A DNA stretch of 64,000 bases from Cycloclasticus sp. 46_120_T64 (GTDB lineage: Bacteria; Pseudomonadota; Gammaproteobacteria; Methylococcales; Cycloclasticaceae): positions 62,001 to 126,000 of the forward strand of contig MAAM01000004.1 of NCBI GenBank assembly GCA_002162695.1, given 5' to 3'. The stretch's first letter is position 1, and each line of letters opens with the position of its first letter. Both the position numbers and the translations under genes were made by a program. Below the pieces are notes generated by a model. The model searched no databases and had not been told where the DNA came from. It saw only the letters and a program-made list of their open reading frames with translations. Below are positions 1 through 9,546 of this stretch, piece after piece.

Positions 1-683
1 GACCTGAGAAAGCCGATTTTTTAGCACAAGAAAATCAGCTGGGTAGCGGTGAAGCGGAGGAAAAGGCGCTCAATAAACGTCGTACTGCACCTCAAGCAGC
101 GGCGAAATCACAACCGTCCAATGCGACTAAAAACCAGCCAGCCAAGGCGCAACCGCAACATGTTTTTGTGCAAGATCAATCGACCGCCTCGATAGCCGCG
201 GCTGAGAAAGAAATAAAAGACGAGCGAAAACCGATCACCAGTGCCGATTTACTGCGGCAAAGTGAAGAAATCGCGCGTTTACAAGCTGAAATTATTGAGC
301 AAATGGATAGTTATTCTCGACGCCCAAGGGTGGTGAGAATCAATTCGGTGAATGCGCATAAACACATTGCCGCCAGTTATGAGGCGGGTTGGCAGCGGAA
401 AGTTGAGCGGGTCGGTAATTTAAACTATCCAGGCGAGGTTCGGCGAAAAAAACTCTCGGGTTCGCTGGTGTTGAGTGTGATATTGAAATCAACGGGAGAA
501 TTAAGCGAGGTGATTGTTGACCACTCATCAGGGCATAAAATTATTGATGATGCGGCGGTCAATATTGTTAAACTGGCAGCACCTTTTGCGCCATTTCCTC
601 TAGAGTTACAACACGAGGCTGATCTTTTAGTCATCACTCGGACTTGGCAGTTCCAAAATGAAGGCCTATTGCGCACACGATAA
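1..683 (+). CDS. TonB-family energy transducer, 5' end missing
   Basis: The reading frame is open to the left edge of the window (first full codon at base 3), so the start lies outside; the GTG at 168 is internal. The visible upstream part is rich in Gln, Ala, Lys and Pro, as expected of a periplasm-spanning linker. The C-terminal ~100 residues form a TonB C-terminal domain with the typical SGSLVLSVILKSTGEL and DDAAVNIVKLAAPFAPFP stretches. TonB proteins pass energy from the inner-membrane ExbBD proton channel to outer-membrane receptors. No exbB or exbD is visible. A tonB-like gene immediately before algH-ruvX-pyrRBC' is the arrangement known from Pseudomonas (tonB3 locus), where this paralogue has been linked to twitching motility. 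That function is not shown here. Confidence 0.85.
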   Translation, partial: PEKADFLAQENQLGSGEAEEKALNKRRTAPQAAAKSQPSNATKNQPAKAQPQHVFVQDQSTASIAAAEKEIKDERKPITSADLLRQSEEIARLQAEIIEQMDSYSRRPRVVRINSVNAHKHIAASYEAGWQRKVERVGNLNYPGEVRRKKLSGSLVLSVILKSTGELSEVIVDHSSGHKIIDDAAVNIVKLAAPFAPFPLELQHEADLLVITRTWQFQNEGLLRTR

Positions 684-708
684 TAGGCATAATCAACGTA
701 TAACTTAA

Positions 709-1272
709 ATGACTAAAAAAAACTATTTAAATAATAACTTCATCATCGCAATGCCGGGCATGGATGGTTCCGATTTTTCCAAGTCGGTAACCTATTTATG
801 CCAGCACGATGAAGAGGGTGCACTCGGCTTGGTGATTAATAAGCCGCATAGCATGACCATGGGTGATATCTTCAAACAACTGAACGTGACCCCAGCGACG
901 CCGGAAGTGGCGAATATTCCATTGTTTCTTGGAGGCCCAGTGCAACAAGAGCGCGGGTTTGTATTACATAGCCCGGCAGGGAACTGGGAATCAAGCATCG
1001 TGATAAACGAACAGATGGCGTTGACTACTTCGAAAGATATTTTAGAAGCCATTGCTCGCGATGAAGGCCCTGAACAATGGATCGTTGCTCTGGGTTATGC
1101 GGGTTGGGCGGCTGGCCAATTAGAACAAGAAATTCAGCGTAATGCATGGTTACACGGGGTTGCTGACGCCGATATTATTTTTGAAGAAGCGGTACCACTG
1201 CGTTGGGAATTGGCTGGGCACCGTATCGGTGTTGATATTAGTCTGATGAGTTCGGAGTCTGGGCACTGTTAA
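709..1272 (+). CDS. algH: YqgE/AlgH family protein
   Basis: 187 residues, normal length for the UPF0301 (YqgE/AlgH) family. The N-terminal region carries the family signature (NFIIAMPGMDGSDFSKSVTYL, shortened to its core MPGMDGSDFSKSV, and GALGLVINKP). The middle has FLGGPVQQERGFVLH and the C-terminal half has the ALGYAGWAAGQLEQEI motif. No enzyme activity is established for the family; in Pseudomonas the gene was first named as a regulator of alginate production. The stop codon shares one base with the start of ruvX (TAATG), so the two are translationally coupled. The pairing with ruvX is one of the most conserved in gammaproteobacteria. Confidence 0.93.
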   Translation: MTKKNYLNNNFIIAMPGMDGSDFSKSVTYLCQHDEEGALGLVINKPHSMTMGDIFKQLNVTPATPEVANIPLFLGGPVQQERGFVLHSPAGNWESSIVINEQMALTTSKDILEAIARDEGPEQWIVALGYAGWAAGQLEQEIQRNAWLHGVADADIIFEEAVPLRWELAGHRIGVDISLMSSESGHC

Positions 1273-1709
1273 TGGCGATCTGTTTGGGTTTTGATTATGG
1301 GGTGAAAAAAATAGGGGTTTCGGTGGGTGATACCGAGACGCATATTGCTAATGCCTTAACCACTGTGAAGGCGGTGAACCAAAAAACCGGCTGGGATGAA
1401 ATCAGTCAATTGATTGAGACCTGGCAACCAACAAAAATGATAGTGGGTATTTCACATCAAGAAGACGGCAGCGATAACGAGGTAACACCTAGAATGCTTC
1501 GTTTTTCTCGCCAGTTAGAAGGGCGTTATCAATGTGCGGTGGAATTATTTGATGAGGCCTTAACCACCTTCGAAGCGAAACAGATATTATTTGATGAGTT
1601 GCAACTGAGTGCCGATAAACTATGGAAACTGCAAGACCAAGTCGCCGCCCAGCTTATTTTACAGAGTTGGCTTAATCACCAACAACAGGAGTCTAAGGCA
1701 TGCAAGTAG
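1272..1709 (+). CDS. ruvX: Holliday junction resolvase-like protein RuvX/YqgF
   Basis: 145 residues with an RNase H-like fold of the YqgF family. The first catalytic acidic residue is in LGFDYGVKKIGVSVGD at residues 4-19. The conserved DEALTTFEA segment lies near residue 97, and a late acidic residue falls in WKLQDQVAAQLIL. In E. coli YqgF is needed for 16S rRNA 5' maturation and has also been described as a Holliday junction resolvase. It overlaps algH by one base and pyrR by ten bases, so all three are read from one transcript. Confidence 0.93.
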   Translation: MAICLGFDYGVKKIGVSVGDTETHIANALTTVKAVNQKTGWDEISQLIETWQPTKMIVGISHQEDGSDNEVTPRMLRFSRQLEGRYQCAVELFDEALTTFEAKQILFDELQLSADKLWKLQDQVAAQLILQSWLNHQQQESKACK

Positions 1710-2212
1710 AACGAAACGCAGCCGATATTGATGGCATTATTGATGCTATGGCTGAGCAGCTACGGGCCCAAATGGAGGCTAAGTCGATTCAGCAGCCGTT
1801 GATGATCGGCATACATACCGGTGGTTCGTGGGTCGCTGAGCGGCTCCACCAGCGGATGGCTTTGAGCAAACCTCTGGGTGAAATCGATATTTCATTTTAT
1901 CGTGATGACTACACGCGCATCGGTTTAAACCCGCAAGTGAAACCGAGCCAAATTCCCAGTGAGGTGGAGGCGGAAGATATTATCTTGGTGGACGATGTGT
2001 TGTATACCGGGCGGACGATTCGTGCGGCATTGAATGAAATTTTTGATTATGGTCGGCCGGATAGCGTCACTCTTGCGGTGTTAGTTGATAGAGGGCAGCG
2101 CGAATTGCCTTTGCAGGCCGATGTTATTGGTTTGACACTGGATTTACCCGCACAAAAGCAGGTAAAATTGATCGGACCAGCGCCGTTAGCGCTAGAAACC
2201 AACCGGAATTGA
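1700..2212 (+). CDS. pyrR: PyrR, bifunctional pyrimidine operon regulator / uracil phosphoribosyltransferase
   Basis: 170 residues, type I phosphoribosyltransferase fold. The PRPP-binding loop [18 protein letters not shown] is intact near residues 94-111, and the early [14 protein letters not shown] motif is present. In Gram-positive bacteria PyrR binds pyr mRNA and causes attenuation. In gammaproteobacteria such as Pseudomonas it sits before pyrB and its regulatory role is less clear. I saw no obvious anti-terminator or terminator pair before or after it. The gene overlaps ruvX by 10 nt and its TGA stop is 5 nt before the pyrB ATG. Confidence 0.92.
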   Translation: MQVERNAADIDGIIDAMAEQLRAQMEAKSIQQPLMIGIHTGGSWVAERLHQRMALSKPLGEIDISFYRDDYTRIGLNPQVKPSQIPSEVEAEDIILVDDVLYTGRTIRAALNEIFDYGRPDSVTLAVLVDRGQRELPLQADVIGLTLDLPAQKQVKLIGPAPLALETNRN

Positions 2213-2217
2213 CAGAT

Positions 2218-3234
2218 ATGAGCTCTAGCGAACAAATAGCTAGTACGTCCTTCAAGGCGCCTGATAGTTCCCGTTTACAGCTAAACGAACAAGGCAAACT
2301 TCGTCACTTTCTGACCACCGATGGTTTATCGGCAGCGGTGTTAACCGAGATCATGGATGTTGCCGAATCATTTTCCAGTGTGTCGGATCAAGCAGTCAAA
2401 AAAGTGCCCTTATTACGCGGTAAAACGATTGTTAACTTGTTTTTTGAAAACAGCACCCGCACCCGTACGACTTTCGATTTAGCCGCCAAGCGCTTGAGTG
2501 CCGATGTGATTAACTTAAATATCGCTACCTCGGCTGCGGCTAAGGGTGAAAGCATCCTCGATACGATTCGTAACTTAGAAGCGATGCAGGCCGATATGTT
2601 TGTGATTCGACACGCCGATAGTGGCGCGGCGCACTTCATTGCACGGCACGTAGCACCGCACGTCAGCGTCATTAATGCTGGCGATGGTCGACACGCACAC
2701 CCGACTCAGGCGATGCTCGATATGTTCACCATTCGGCAAGTTAAAGGCGATGTTCGTGGTTTGAAGGTCGCTATTATCGGTGATGTGTTGCACTCTCGAG
2801 TCGCCCGATCACAAATTCATGCATTGAACACCCTCGGGGCGGAAGAAGTGCGTGTTATCGCGCCAAAAACCCTCTTACCCAGTAATACCAATGCCTTAGG
2901 TGCGCATGTTTATGGCGACCTAGCCAGTGGTCTAGCCGATATTGATGTGATTATTATGCTGCGCTTGCAGCGTGAACGGATGCGCGGGGCCTTATTGCCG
3001 TCGGAGCATGAGTATTTTGAGTGTTTCGGTTTGACTGAAAAGAAACTGGCTTACGCCAAGCCCGATGTGATGGTGATGCACCCTGGGCCGATCAATCGCG
3101 GCATCGAAATGGACGCGGCGGTCGCGGATGGGCCTCATTCTGTGATTTTGCAGCAGGTAACCAATGGCATCGCGGTGAGAATGGCGGTGATGGCGCTTTG
3201 TATGGGGCATAATGCAGCGGGTAAACAAGGGTGA
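2218..3234 (+). CDS. pyrB: Aspartate carbamoyltransferase catalytic subunit
   Basis: Catalyses carbamoyl phosphate plus aspartate to carbamoyl aspartate, the first committed step of pyrimidine synthesis, in the cytoplasm. The carbamoyl-phosphate loop [18 protein letters not shown] is at about residues 74-91, and the [11 protein letters not shown] motif is near residue 286. The start is set at the ATG at 2218 because a GGA at 2205-2207 gives it sensible spacing, whereas the in-frame TTG at 2209 would have none. About 338 residues, longer than E. coli PyrB, with an N-terminal extension as in Pseudomonas. There the enzyme works as a dodecamer with the inactive dihydroorotase homologue encoded next. 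No pyrI is present. Confidence 0.95.
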   Translation: MSSSEQIASTSFKAPDSSRLQLNEQGKLRHFLTTDGLSAAVLTEIMDVAESFSSVSDQAVKKVPLLRGKTIVNLFFENSTRTRTTFDLAAKRLSADVINLNIATSAAAKGESILDTIRNLEAMQADMFVIRHADSGAAHFIARHVAPHVSVINAGDGRHAHPTQAMLDMFTIRQVKGDVRGLKVAIIGDVLHSRVARSQIHALNTLGAEEVRVIAPKTLLPSNTNALGAHVYGDLASGLADIDVIIMLRLQRERMRGALLPSEHEYFECFGLTEKKLAYAKPDVMVMHPGPINRGIEMDAAVADGPHSVILQQVTNGIAVRMAVMALCMGHNAAGKQG

Positions 3235-4502
3235 AGATAATAATCAATAATGGCCGGCTGATTGATCCGGCGAATGGTGTAGACGGTATTTACACGCTGT
3301 GTATTGCCGATGGGAAAATTCAACAAATTGCTGACTCAGCGGTTGATTTCAGCGCTGATAAAGTCATCGATGCGAGTGGTAAACTAGTGCTGCCGGGTTT
3401 TATCGACCTCAATGCAAGCCTTAGAGAGCCAGGTTACGAACAAAAAGCCAGTATCAAGAGTGAAACTCGGGCGGCGGTGGCAGCAGGTTATACGACACTG
3501 TGCTGTTTGCCGAACACCAAGCCGGTGTTAGATACACCCGCGGTGGTACAGCTCATTCTTGATAAGGCCGAACTCGCTGGGTATGCCAAGGTATTACCCC
3601 TAGGTGCGCTAACCGAGGCCTTAGCGGGACAAACCTTGAGCGAAATGTATGCCTTGAAAAAGGCCGGTTGTGTGGCGCTGAGCCAAGCGCCGAATAGCAA
3701 TATTAGCAACCAGGTGCTGAGGCGTGCGCTGCAGTACGCCAGCTCGCACGATATTCTAGCGGTGTTAAAACCCGAAGACCTGCAAATTAAAGACGATGGT
3801 GTGGTGCATGATGGCGCGATCAGTTCACGTCTAGGTTTGCCGGGGATACCGGTATCGGCGGAAACGGTGGCGATTGCACAAATCATTGAGTTGGCCGAAG
3901 AAACCGGCGCAAGAGTGCATTTGACGGGTGTCTCCTCCGCTAGAGCGGTGCGGATGATTGCGCGGGCAAAATTCACCAATGCGCGGATTAGTGCCGATGT
4001 ACACGCACATCAATTACATTTAAGTGAGTTAGACGTCGGTACCTTCGATGCTAATTACCATACATCGCCACCGTTACGCACGGCGGAAGATAGAGATGCC
4101 TTGGTCGCTGGCGTGGCGAAAGGTGTTTTTAGTGTGAGTTCGGGGCATCGCCCACACGACGTCGAGGCCAAACAAGCGCCGTTTGTGGCCACCGAGTCTG
4201 GTATCTCTAGTTTAGAAACGGTGTTGCCGTTGATGCTGGAACTGGTTGATGATGGGGTGTTAACGCTGGTACAAATGGTTGAGCGTTTATCCGCTGGACC
4301 GGCGAAAATATTGGCCTTAGACTTAGGGCAATTGGCCGTTCAAGCAACGGCCGATATTTGCATTGTAGATCCCAATGCAAGCTGGCTCGTTAATAGCGAT
4401 AGCTGGTTAAGTCGCGGTCATAATAGTCCCTTTTTTGGGTGTCAAATGAAAGGCGCAGTCAGCCATACCTTGGTTAATGGCCATTTAGTTTTCGAGAAAT
4501 AA
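3231..4502 (+). CDS. pyrC': Non-catalytic dihydroorotase homologue (PyrC'/PyrX)
   Basis: 423 residues, dihydroorotase-like amidohydrolase fold. The metal-binding His-x-His of active enzymes is replaced: residues 61-63 read Asn-Ala-Ser in [14 protein letters not shown]. The late Asp of the usual TDHAPH motif is also lost ([12 protein letters not shown], near residue 303). The protein should therefore not be an active dihydroorotase. The known Pseudomonas PyrC' has the same loss and instead supports assembly of the PyrB dodecamer; that role is inferred here. A true pyrC must lie elsewhere. The GTG start overlaps the pyrB TGA by four bases, consistent with 1:1 production of the two subunits. Confidence 0.9.
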   Translation: MKIIINNGRLIDPANGVDGIYTLCIADGKIQQIADSAVDFSADKVIDASGKLVLPGFIDLNASLREPGYEQKASIKSETRAAVAAGYTTLCCLPNTKPVLDTPAVVQLILDKAELAGYAKVLPLGALTEALAGQTLSEMYALKKAGCVALSQAPNSNISNQVLRRALQYASSHDILAVLKPEDLQIKDDGVVHDGAISSRLGLPGIPVSAETVAIAQIIELAEETGARVHLTGVSSARAVRMIARAKFTNARISADVHAHQLHLSELDVGTFDANYHTSPPLRTAEDRDALVAGVAKGVFSVSSGHRPHDVEAKQAPFVATESGISSLETVLPLMLELVDDGVLTLVQMVERLSAGPAKILALDLGQLAVQATADICIVDPNASWLVNSDSWLSRGHNSPFFGCQMKGAVSHTLVNGHLVFEK

Positions 4503-5383
4503 TGCAACAAAATACACGAAATACGATCTTTATTGAAGACGCTGAAATACTCAGCCAACAGGCTTTCGAGGCGGAGCAATATGTTTTAAGGCTCCATGCG
4601 CCAAAGTGTGCAGCATCGGCTAAGGCAGGGCAATTTGCCCATATCCAATGTGACCCACAGCGGCCTATGCGTAGGCCCTTATCGATTATGCGGGTTTCAG
4701 CGAGTGAGGGCTGGGTTGAATTCTTATACAAGGCGGTGGGCGAAGGCACACGTCTGCTGAGCCAGCGTTCCTGCGGTGAGCAGGTGAGCGTGATGGGGCC
4801 AATTGGCCGTCCATTTGAGTTGTTAGCGGATCGACCGAAAGCCTTATTATTAGGTGGTGGGGTGGGCATTCCACCGATGATCGCCCTGTCTGAAGAGATA
4901 AAAGATCAGCAGCCGACGATTAGCCCCGTGGTGTTCATGGGCTCAGAAGTTCCTTTTCCTTTTACCCGCGATGCATCGGCTCTACCGGTGAATGGCTTGA
5001 GCGAGGCGGTCAGCGATTGTTTGCGATTATTGGAAGACTGGGCTATCCCAAGTCGTTTGGCGAGTTTGCAAGATTATGAGGGTGTGTACCAAGGTTATAT
5101 TACCGATTTAGCACGTGATTACCTGAATGCGATGAGTGATACCGAGCGCCAGCAAGTGGCTATTTATTCTTGTGGCCCGACCCCGATGCTGAAAGCGGTT
5201 GCGGCACTGGCGAAAGAATTTCAGTTGCCTTGCCAAGTGTCTTTAGAGGAATACATGGCGTGCGCGGTGGGTGGTTGCGCCGGCTGCGTGGTTAAGGTGA
5301 CGAACGAGGATGGTGAGGCGATGAAACGTGTTTGTGTCGACGGCCCCGTTTTTGAAGCTAATACGGTATTCAACGAGCAGTGA
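4502..5383 (+). CDS. PyrK-like dihydroorotate dehydrogenase electron-transfer subunit
   Basis: 293 residues, ferredoxin-NADP reductase type flavoprotein with a 2Fe-2S site. The FAD-binding motif RRPLSIMR is at residues 57-64, the nucleotide-binding glycine loop GGGVGIPPM at about 118-126, and CGPTPML begins the last third. Cys254, Cys259, Cys262 and Cys278 give the C-x4-C-x2-C-x15-C pattern of PyrK. In bacteria with class 1B enzyme, PyrK passes electrons between PyrD and NAD. No pyrD lies in this window, and gammaproteobacteria mostly use the quinone-linked class 2 enzyme, so the redox partner is unknown. It starts on the last base of the pyrC' stop codon, so it belongs to the pyrimidine operon. 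Confidence 0.85.
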   Translation: MQQNTRNTIFIEDAEILSQQAFEAEQYVLRLHAPKCAASAKAGQFAHIQCDPQRPMRRPLSIMRVSASEGWVEFLYKAVGEGTRLLSQRSCGEQVSVMGPIGRPFELLADRPKALLLGGGVGIPPMIALSEEIKDQQPTISPVVFMGSEVPFPFTRDASALPVNGLSEAVSDCLRLLEDWAIPSRLASLQDYEGVYQGYITDLARDYLNAMSDTERQQVAIYSCGPTPMLKAVAALAKEFQLPCQVSLEEYMACAVGGCAGCVVKVTNEDGEAMKRVCVDGPVFEANTVFNEQ

Positions 5384-5736
5384 AAAAACTGTCTATAAGC
5401 CTGCTGATCGGTTTTAGCGGGCTTATTTTTTACCTATCACATCAACATTCTTTACCAGCACCAGCGATGTTTCCACAGCAAGATAAGTTATTTCACCTCA
5501 TCGCCTACGGGGTACTGGCGCTACTGACGATTAATACCCTTAAATATTACCTTAAACCGCATAAGCTGGTGGTCAGCTGTTCCTTTGTGTTCTGTGCGCT
5601 GTATGGCCTCAGTGATGAATGGCACCAGTCTTTTGTTGCTGGGCGAGAGGCGAGTGCTCTAGATTGGTTGGCCGATTGTAGTGGTGCTTTGTTAGCGCTA
5701 AGCGCTTATAGAAAAATACAACGACGCCCTCGTTAG
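5380..5736 (+). CDS. VanZ-like family small membrane protein
   Basis: 118 residues with about three to four hydrophobic segments. It has the VanZ-like pattern: DKLFHLIAYGVLALL near residue 35, then YGLSDEWHQSFVAGREAS followed by DWLADCSGALLAL. The GTG start overlaps the upstream stop by four bases (GTGA), so it is the last gene of the operon. The biochemical role of small proteobacterial VanZ-like proteins is unknown; glycopeptide resistance should not be inferred. The 285 bases that follow (5737-6021) contain a loose inverted repeat (TTTACCT 5767-5773 and AGGTAAA 5793-5799) without a T-run and otherwise only the leader of the chemoreceptor gene. Confidence 0.8.
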   Translation: MKKLSISLLIGFSGLIFYLSHQHSLPAPAMFPQQDKLFHLIAYGVLALLTINTLKYYLKPHKLVVSCSFVFCALYGLSDEWHQSFVAGREASALDWLADCSGALLALSAYRKIQRRPR

Positions 5737-6021
5737 CAATACTTCGCTGCTATTGAACTAAATAGCTTTACCTAAGGGGGATATTTACTATAAGGTAAAA
5801 CTAGTGCTTGTTAGGTGGGTTTATTTGGCCTGAAATGAGTGGATTTATTTTTTATGTAAATAGTAATGCTCGACCTGTTAGCTATCTATTAACGGGCTGT
5901 ATAGAGTGGTGAAGACGGATTAATTAGGCAAATTAGAATTAATTTGAAAATCTCTCCTATACTTGCCCTACTGACGGCCATTTAGCTTATACAGACAGCG
6001 GTAACCGTGTGGAAATAGACA

Positions 6022-7554
6022 ATGAAAAAAACAACACTTAAAAAACAATTTACCACAGCAATCGTAGTCGGTTGCCTGACCTTCTTATTAGTACTGTTCG
6101 GTGTACGAATGATGGGTAAGGTCACGTATCTTGCTTATTTAGAGCGTGAACATATCGTTGCGACAACGAATATGAGCAATGAACTGATAACCCAAGCGTC
6201 GCGGCATTCTTTTATGCAGTATGCCACTCATGCTGCCGCACAACCTCCTAAGCTTGATGAGACCCTGTTTCCGATTGAGAGATCGTTGTTTAGGTTGTTA
6301 GGCCAAGGCTATTTATTGGATCTGGCCTATCAAGATATAAAGGACTTAGAACAGGTTATTAATTACACTAAAAAATCACAATCGTTGTATTTATCGGATC
6401 AAGAAAAGACTGATTTAGAGCAAATGATGAATGCGGTGCGTAGTAACTCTGATCGTTTTGGCGTTGGCTTACGTGATGCGGCAAGTTTTGTAAAATTGGT
6501 TGTTAATCTTATTGTTTCCGTTAGTTTGGGTGGCTTAGTTTGGTTGGTTTTTAATATGATGCGGTGGACGATCCCGCCATTATTGCAAACTGCGGCTGAC
6601 TTGAAGAAAATTTCCGTAGGTGATTTAACGGTTAAAATTGATAATATTGGCAGTGGCGAAATCGGTGATATGCAACGCTCCGAAGTGGAGATGATCAAAG
6701 GCCTACGCGGTATTATTAAAAGTGTACAAGTAGTTGAAAATGATTTAACGTCGGCGATTACTGATTCATCTGTAGCCACCTGTCAAATGACGGCGGGGGT
6801 TAGTAGCCAAAAAGTAGAAACCTCTAATTTAGTTGCTTCTATTGGTGAGATGGATGCGGCTACTGCGGCGGTAGCTGAGGCTTCATCGGCGGCTAAAGTT
6901 AGCGCTCATGAAGGTGAGGGCGCGGCGCAGCAAGGGCAAGTAGTGGTGGCCGATGCCTGCAATTCAATTAATGCCTTGGCCGGTGACGTTGATGAGTCGG
7001 TGGCGGCGATTAATTTGATTGAAAAAGACAGTGAAGACATCGTCACCGTTATTCATATGATTCAAGGTATTACCGAACAAACTAACTTATTGGCGCTTAA
7101 TGCAGCCATTGAGGCGGCTCGTGCGGGTGAACACGGGCGTGGTTTTGCGGTGGTTGCGGATGAAGTCAGAACCTTGGCACAGCGCACCCAAGAATCGACC
7201 CAAGAGATCAAGAATATGATCGAGAAGTTACAAAGAAGTACACACACCGCGGTTGGTGTGATGGGTCGTAGTCATGAACGAGCAAAAACCAGTGTCGATA
7301 AGGCCGCTCAGGTCGGTGTTGAAATAGATAAAATCGTTGCATCGGTGGCGAGTGTGATGGAACTAAACCAAAACATAACTGATACGGCTGAACAGCAAGT
7401 CGCAGTAACCCATAAAATTAATCAAAATACCCAGCGAATTAACACAGTGGCGGATGAATCTGAAATAGGCAGCGCTAAGGTTAATCGGTCAAATGACGCA
7501 GTGAATGCGTTATCCCAGCAGTTGGCAGGGGTACTGAATAAGTTTGCCCTGTAG
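6022..7554 (+). CDS. Methyl-accepting chemotaxis protein, first of a tandem pair
   Basis: 510 residues. A first transmembrane helix is at about residues 12-32 and a second at about 160-180, enclosing a periplasmic sensor region of roughly 125 residues that I cannot assign to a known ligand-binding fold. A HAMP domain follows (~185-238), then a long coiled-coil signalling domain with the hairpin tip [20 protein letters not shown] and [14 protein letters not shown]. The tip contacts CheA and CheW. There is no CheR-tethering pentapeptide at the C-terminus. No che genes are nearby. The downstream copy at 7596 shares the signalling module almost exactly but differs in the sensor. A TATACT at 5958-5963 is a possible -10 without a convincing -35; no clear sigma-28 promoter was found. 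Confidence 0.92.
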   Translation: MKKTTLKKQFTTAIVVGCLTFLLVLFGVRMMGKVTYLAYLEREHIVATTNMSNELITQASRHSFMQYATHAAAQPPKLDETLFPIERSLFRLLGQGYLLDLAYQDIKDLEQVINYTKKSQSLYLSDQEKTDLEQMMNAVRSNSDRFGVGLRDAASFVKLVVNLIVSVSLGGLVWLVFNMMRWTIPPLLQTAADLKKISVGDLTVKIDNIGSGEIGDMQRSEVEMIKGLRGIIKSVQVVENDLTSAITDSSVATCQMTAGVSSQKVETSNLVASIGEMDAATAAVAEASSAAKVSAHEGEGAAQQGQVVVADACNSINALAGDVDESVAAINLIEKDSEDIVTVIHMIQGITEQTNLLALNAAIEAARAGEHGRGFAVVADEVRTLAQRTQESTQEIKNMIEKLQRSTHTAVGVMGRSHERAKTSVDKAAQVGVEIDKIVASVASVMELNQNITDTAEQQVAVTHKINQNTQRINTVADESEIGSAKVNRSNDAVNALSQQLAGVLNKFAL

Positions 7555-7595
7555 TCGTTAGTGATAGGAATTTTAGAGTTCTAGGTGAGATAGAT

Positions 7596-9131
7596 ATGAA
7601 AAATATAACCCTTAAAAAACAATTTAGCATCGCAATTACTACCGGAATCGTAGTATTTCTGTTGGTGCTTTTCGGTGTACGCCTAATGGGCAAGGTCACC
7701 GATTTTGCTTATTATGAACGTTTGCATATTGTTGCCGTTACCAATATGAACAATGAGTTAGCGAAACCGCATTCCGACCGACGGGTGTTTTTGCATAATG
7801 CGGAGGTTGTTAAGGAGCAGCCCGATAACGTAAATAATGCTATTTTAGGCGTGGAAAAAATACTTTTCCGGATGTTACAGCAGGGTTATTTATTTGACCT
7901 AGCCGACCAAGACGCGCTGGATATAGCTGAGGTACTGGAATACGTACATCAGTCTAATGCCAGCTATTTATCGGATGCGGAAAAACTCGGATTAGAACCG
8001 ATGATGGTCAATATCCAGTCTAATTCAGATGTGTTTGGCCAAGGTTTACTCGATGCGGCTTCATTCGTAAAAGTCGTGGTTAATTTAATGGTGAGCCTGA
8101 GCTTAGGCGGCTTAGTTTGGTTAATCTTTAATATGATGCGCTTAACGATTCCGCCGTTATTGCAAACGGCAATAGCCTTAAAGAAGATTTCTGTGGGCGA
8201 CTTTACGGTTAGGATTGAAAATATTGTTGGTGGTGAAATCGGCGATATGCAGCGTTCAGCGATTGAGATGATTAAAGGTTTACGTAACCTGGTTCAAGGT
8301 ATCCAAACGGTAGAGCAAGATTTAACGGTGGCGATTACTGAGTCATCCATTGCAGCCTCACAGATGACCAGTGGGGTGAGTAGCCAAAAATCTGAAACGG
8401 CTAATCTGATTAGTTCTATTGCTGAGATGGATGCAGCGACAGCAGCGGTAGCGGAGGCTTCATCGGCAGCTAAAGTCAGTGCCCATGAAGGTGAGAGTTC
8501 GGCGCAGCAAGGGCAAGTTGTGGTGGCCGATGCCTGTAATTCAATTAATGCCTTGGCCGGTGACGTTGATGAGTCAGTGGCGGCGATTAATTTGATTGAA
8601 AAAGACAGTGAAGATATCGTTACCGTTATTCATATGATTCAAGGCATTACCGAACAAACCAACTTATTGGCGCTCAATGCGGCAATTGAAGCGGCTCGTG
8701 CGGGTGAACATGGGCGTGGTTTTGCGGTGGTTGCGGATGAGGTTAGAACCTTGGCGCAGCGCACTCAGGAGTCGACCCAAGAAATCAAAAACATGATCGA
8801 AAAGCTGCAACGCAGTACCAATTTAGCGGTTGGGGTTATGGGGCGTAGCCATGAACGAGCAAAAACTAGTGTTGATAAGGCTGCTCAAGTTGGTGTCGAG
8901 ATAGACAAAATTGTCGCATCAGTGGCGAGTGTGATGGAGCTAAATCAGAAGATATCTGATACGGCTGAGCAACAGATCACGGTCACCAATAAAATTAACC
9001 AAAACACCCAGCGGATTAATGCTGTGGCCGATGAATCTGAAATAGGCAGTATTAAGGTTGTGCAATCTAATGAGGTAGTTAGCACGCTATCGACTCGACT
9101 TGATGAAGTGGTTAAGCAGTTTAAATTGTAG
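7596..9131 (+). CDS. Methyl-accepting chemotaxis protein, second of a tandem pair
   Basis: 511 residues with the same plan as its neighbour: N-terminal membrane helix (~12-32), unassigned periplasmic region of ~130 residues, second helix (~160-180), HAMP, and signalling domain with tip [20 protein letters not shown]. The start of the protein ([10 protein letters not shown]) and the TM2-HAMP part resemble the upstream protein moderately. The periplasmic core has diverged strongly. The section from about residue 313 to 408 is identical at protein level. The gene begins 41 bases after the first and ends at the terminator at 9154, so the two probably form one transcript. They look like a duplicated receptor that has changed its sensor while its output module stayed uniform. 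Confidence 0.92.
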   Translation: MKNITLKKQFSIAITTGIVVFLLVLFGVRLMGKVTDFAYYERLHIVAVTNMNNELAKPHSDRRVFLHNAEVVKEQPDNVNNAILGVEKILFRMLQQGYLFDLADQDALDIAEVLEYVHQSNASYLSDAEKLGLEPMMVNIQSNSDVFGQGLLDAASFVKVVVNLMVSLSLGGLVWLIFNMMRLTIPPLLQTAIALKKISVGDFTVRIENIVGGEIGDMQRSAIEMIKGLRNLVQGIQTVEQDLTVAITESSIAASQMTSGVSSQKSETANLISSIAEMDAATAAVAEASSAAKVSAHEGESSAQQGQVVVADACNSINALAGDVDESVAAINLIEKDSEDIVTVIHMIQGITEQTNLLALNAAIEAARAGEHGRGFAVVADEVRTLAQRTQESTQEIKNMIEKLQRSTNLAVGVMGRSHERAKTSVDKAAQVGVEIDKIVASVASVMELNQKISDTAEQQITVTNKINQNTQRINAVADESEIGSIKVVQSNEVVSTLSTRLDEVVKQFKL

Positions 9132-9153
9132 TATTCGCTTTCAATAAACTAGA

Positions 9154-9182
9154 AAAGGCGGCTTTTATAGCCGCCTTTTTTG
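9154..9182 (+). terminator. Rho-independent terminator after the chemoreceptor pair
   Basis: A perfect 10-bp stem (AAAAGGCGGC 9154-9163 with GCCGCCTTTT 9171-9180) encloses a 7-nt loop and is followed by further T residues. It sits 23 bases after the second receptor's stop. The symmetric A and T tracts may also end the opposite-strand transcript of the VF530-type gene. Confidence 0.9.
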
Positions 9183-9232
9183 ATGTCGAAAGAACTGAGT
9201 TTTTGCCTTGTAGATTAGTAGAAAGGCCTAGC

Positions 9233-9466
9233 TTACTTTTTCCACACACTTTTTTGGCTGAATAAATAAAGCTGTTCGACCTTTTTTCTGGCCCAAGGTG
9301 TTTTACGTAAGAATTTCAAACTCGATTTTATTGATGGCTCGCTGGTAAAGCAGCGGATATTGATTTTTTGCCCAAGAGTATCCCAACCGTAGTATTCAAC
9401 CAAGTAATTGACAATAGCCTCTAGTGTTAGGCCGTGTAAAGGGTCTTTATTGTTGTTATCGTTCAT
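9233..9466 (-). CDS. VF530 (DUF2132) family small protein
   Basis: 77 residues, matching the compact VF530 family: DPLHGLTLEAIVNYLVEYYG at residues 8-27, GWDTLGQKINIRCF, then PSIKSSLKFLRKTPWARKKV. A Vibrio fischeri member has a solved structure and the family has been described as DNA-binding; no cellular role is established. It is a single gene on the minus strand between the chemoreceptors and the ABC-F ATPase, and ends about 50 bases from the terminator at 9154-9182. Confidence 0.88.
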   Translation of the reverse strand: MNDNNNKDPLHGLTLEAIVNYLVEYYGWDTLGQKINIRCFTSEPSIKSSLKFLRKTPWARKKVEQLYLFSQKSVWKK

Positions 9467-9546
9467 ATAGGGTGTTGATATTGGCTGCTGAAAGGGGATG
9501 GCTTATTCTATAAGGAATGGCGTGTATCACTGCAAATAAATATTGT

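Noticed and set aside
3231..4502. Annotating this gene as an active dihydroorotase
   Set aside because: The HxH metal ligands and the late catalytic Asp are replaced, so only a structural role is supported.
5380..5736. VanZ-like gene as antibiotic resistance
   Set aside because: Only the broad fold is shared with VanZ; no other van gene is present and it sits in a pyrimidine operon.
5900..6021. Sigma-28 flagellar promoter before the chemoreceptors
   Set aside because: No TAAA-N15-GCCGATAA-like pair with correct spacing was found.
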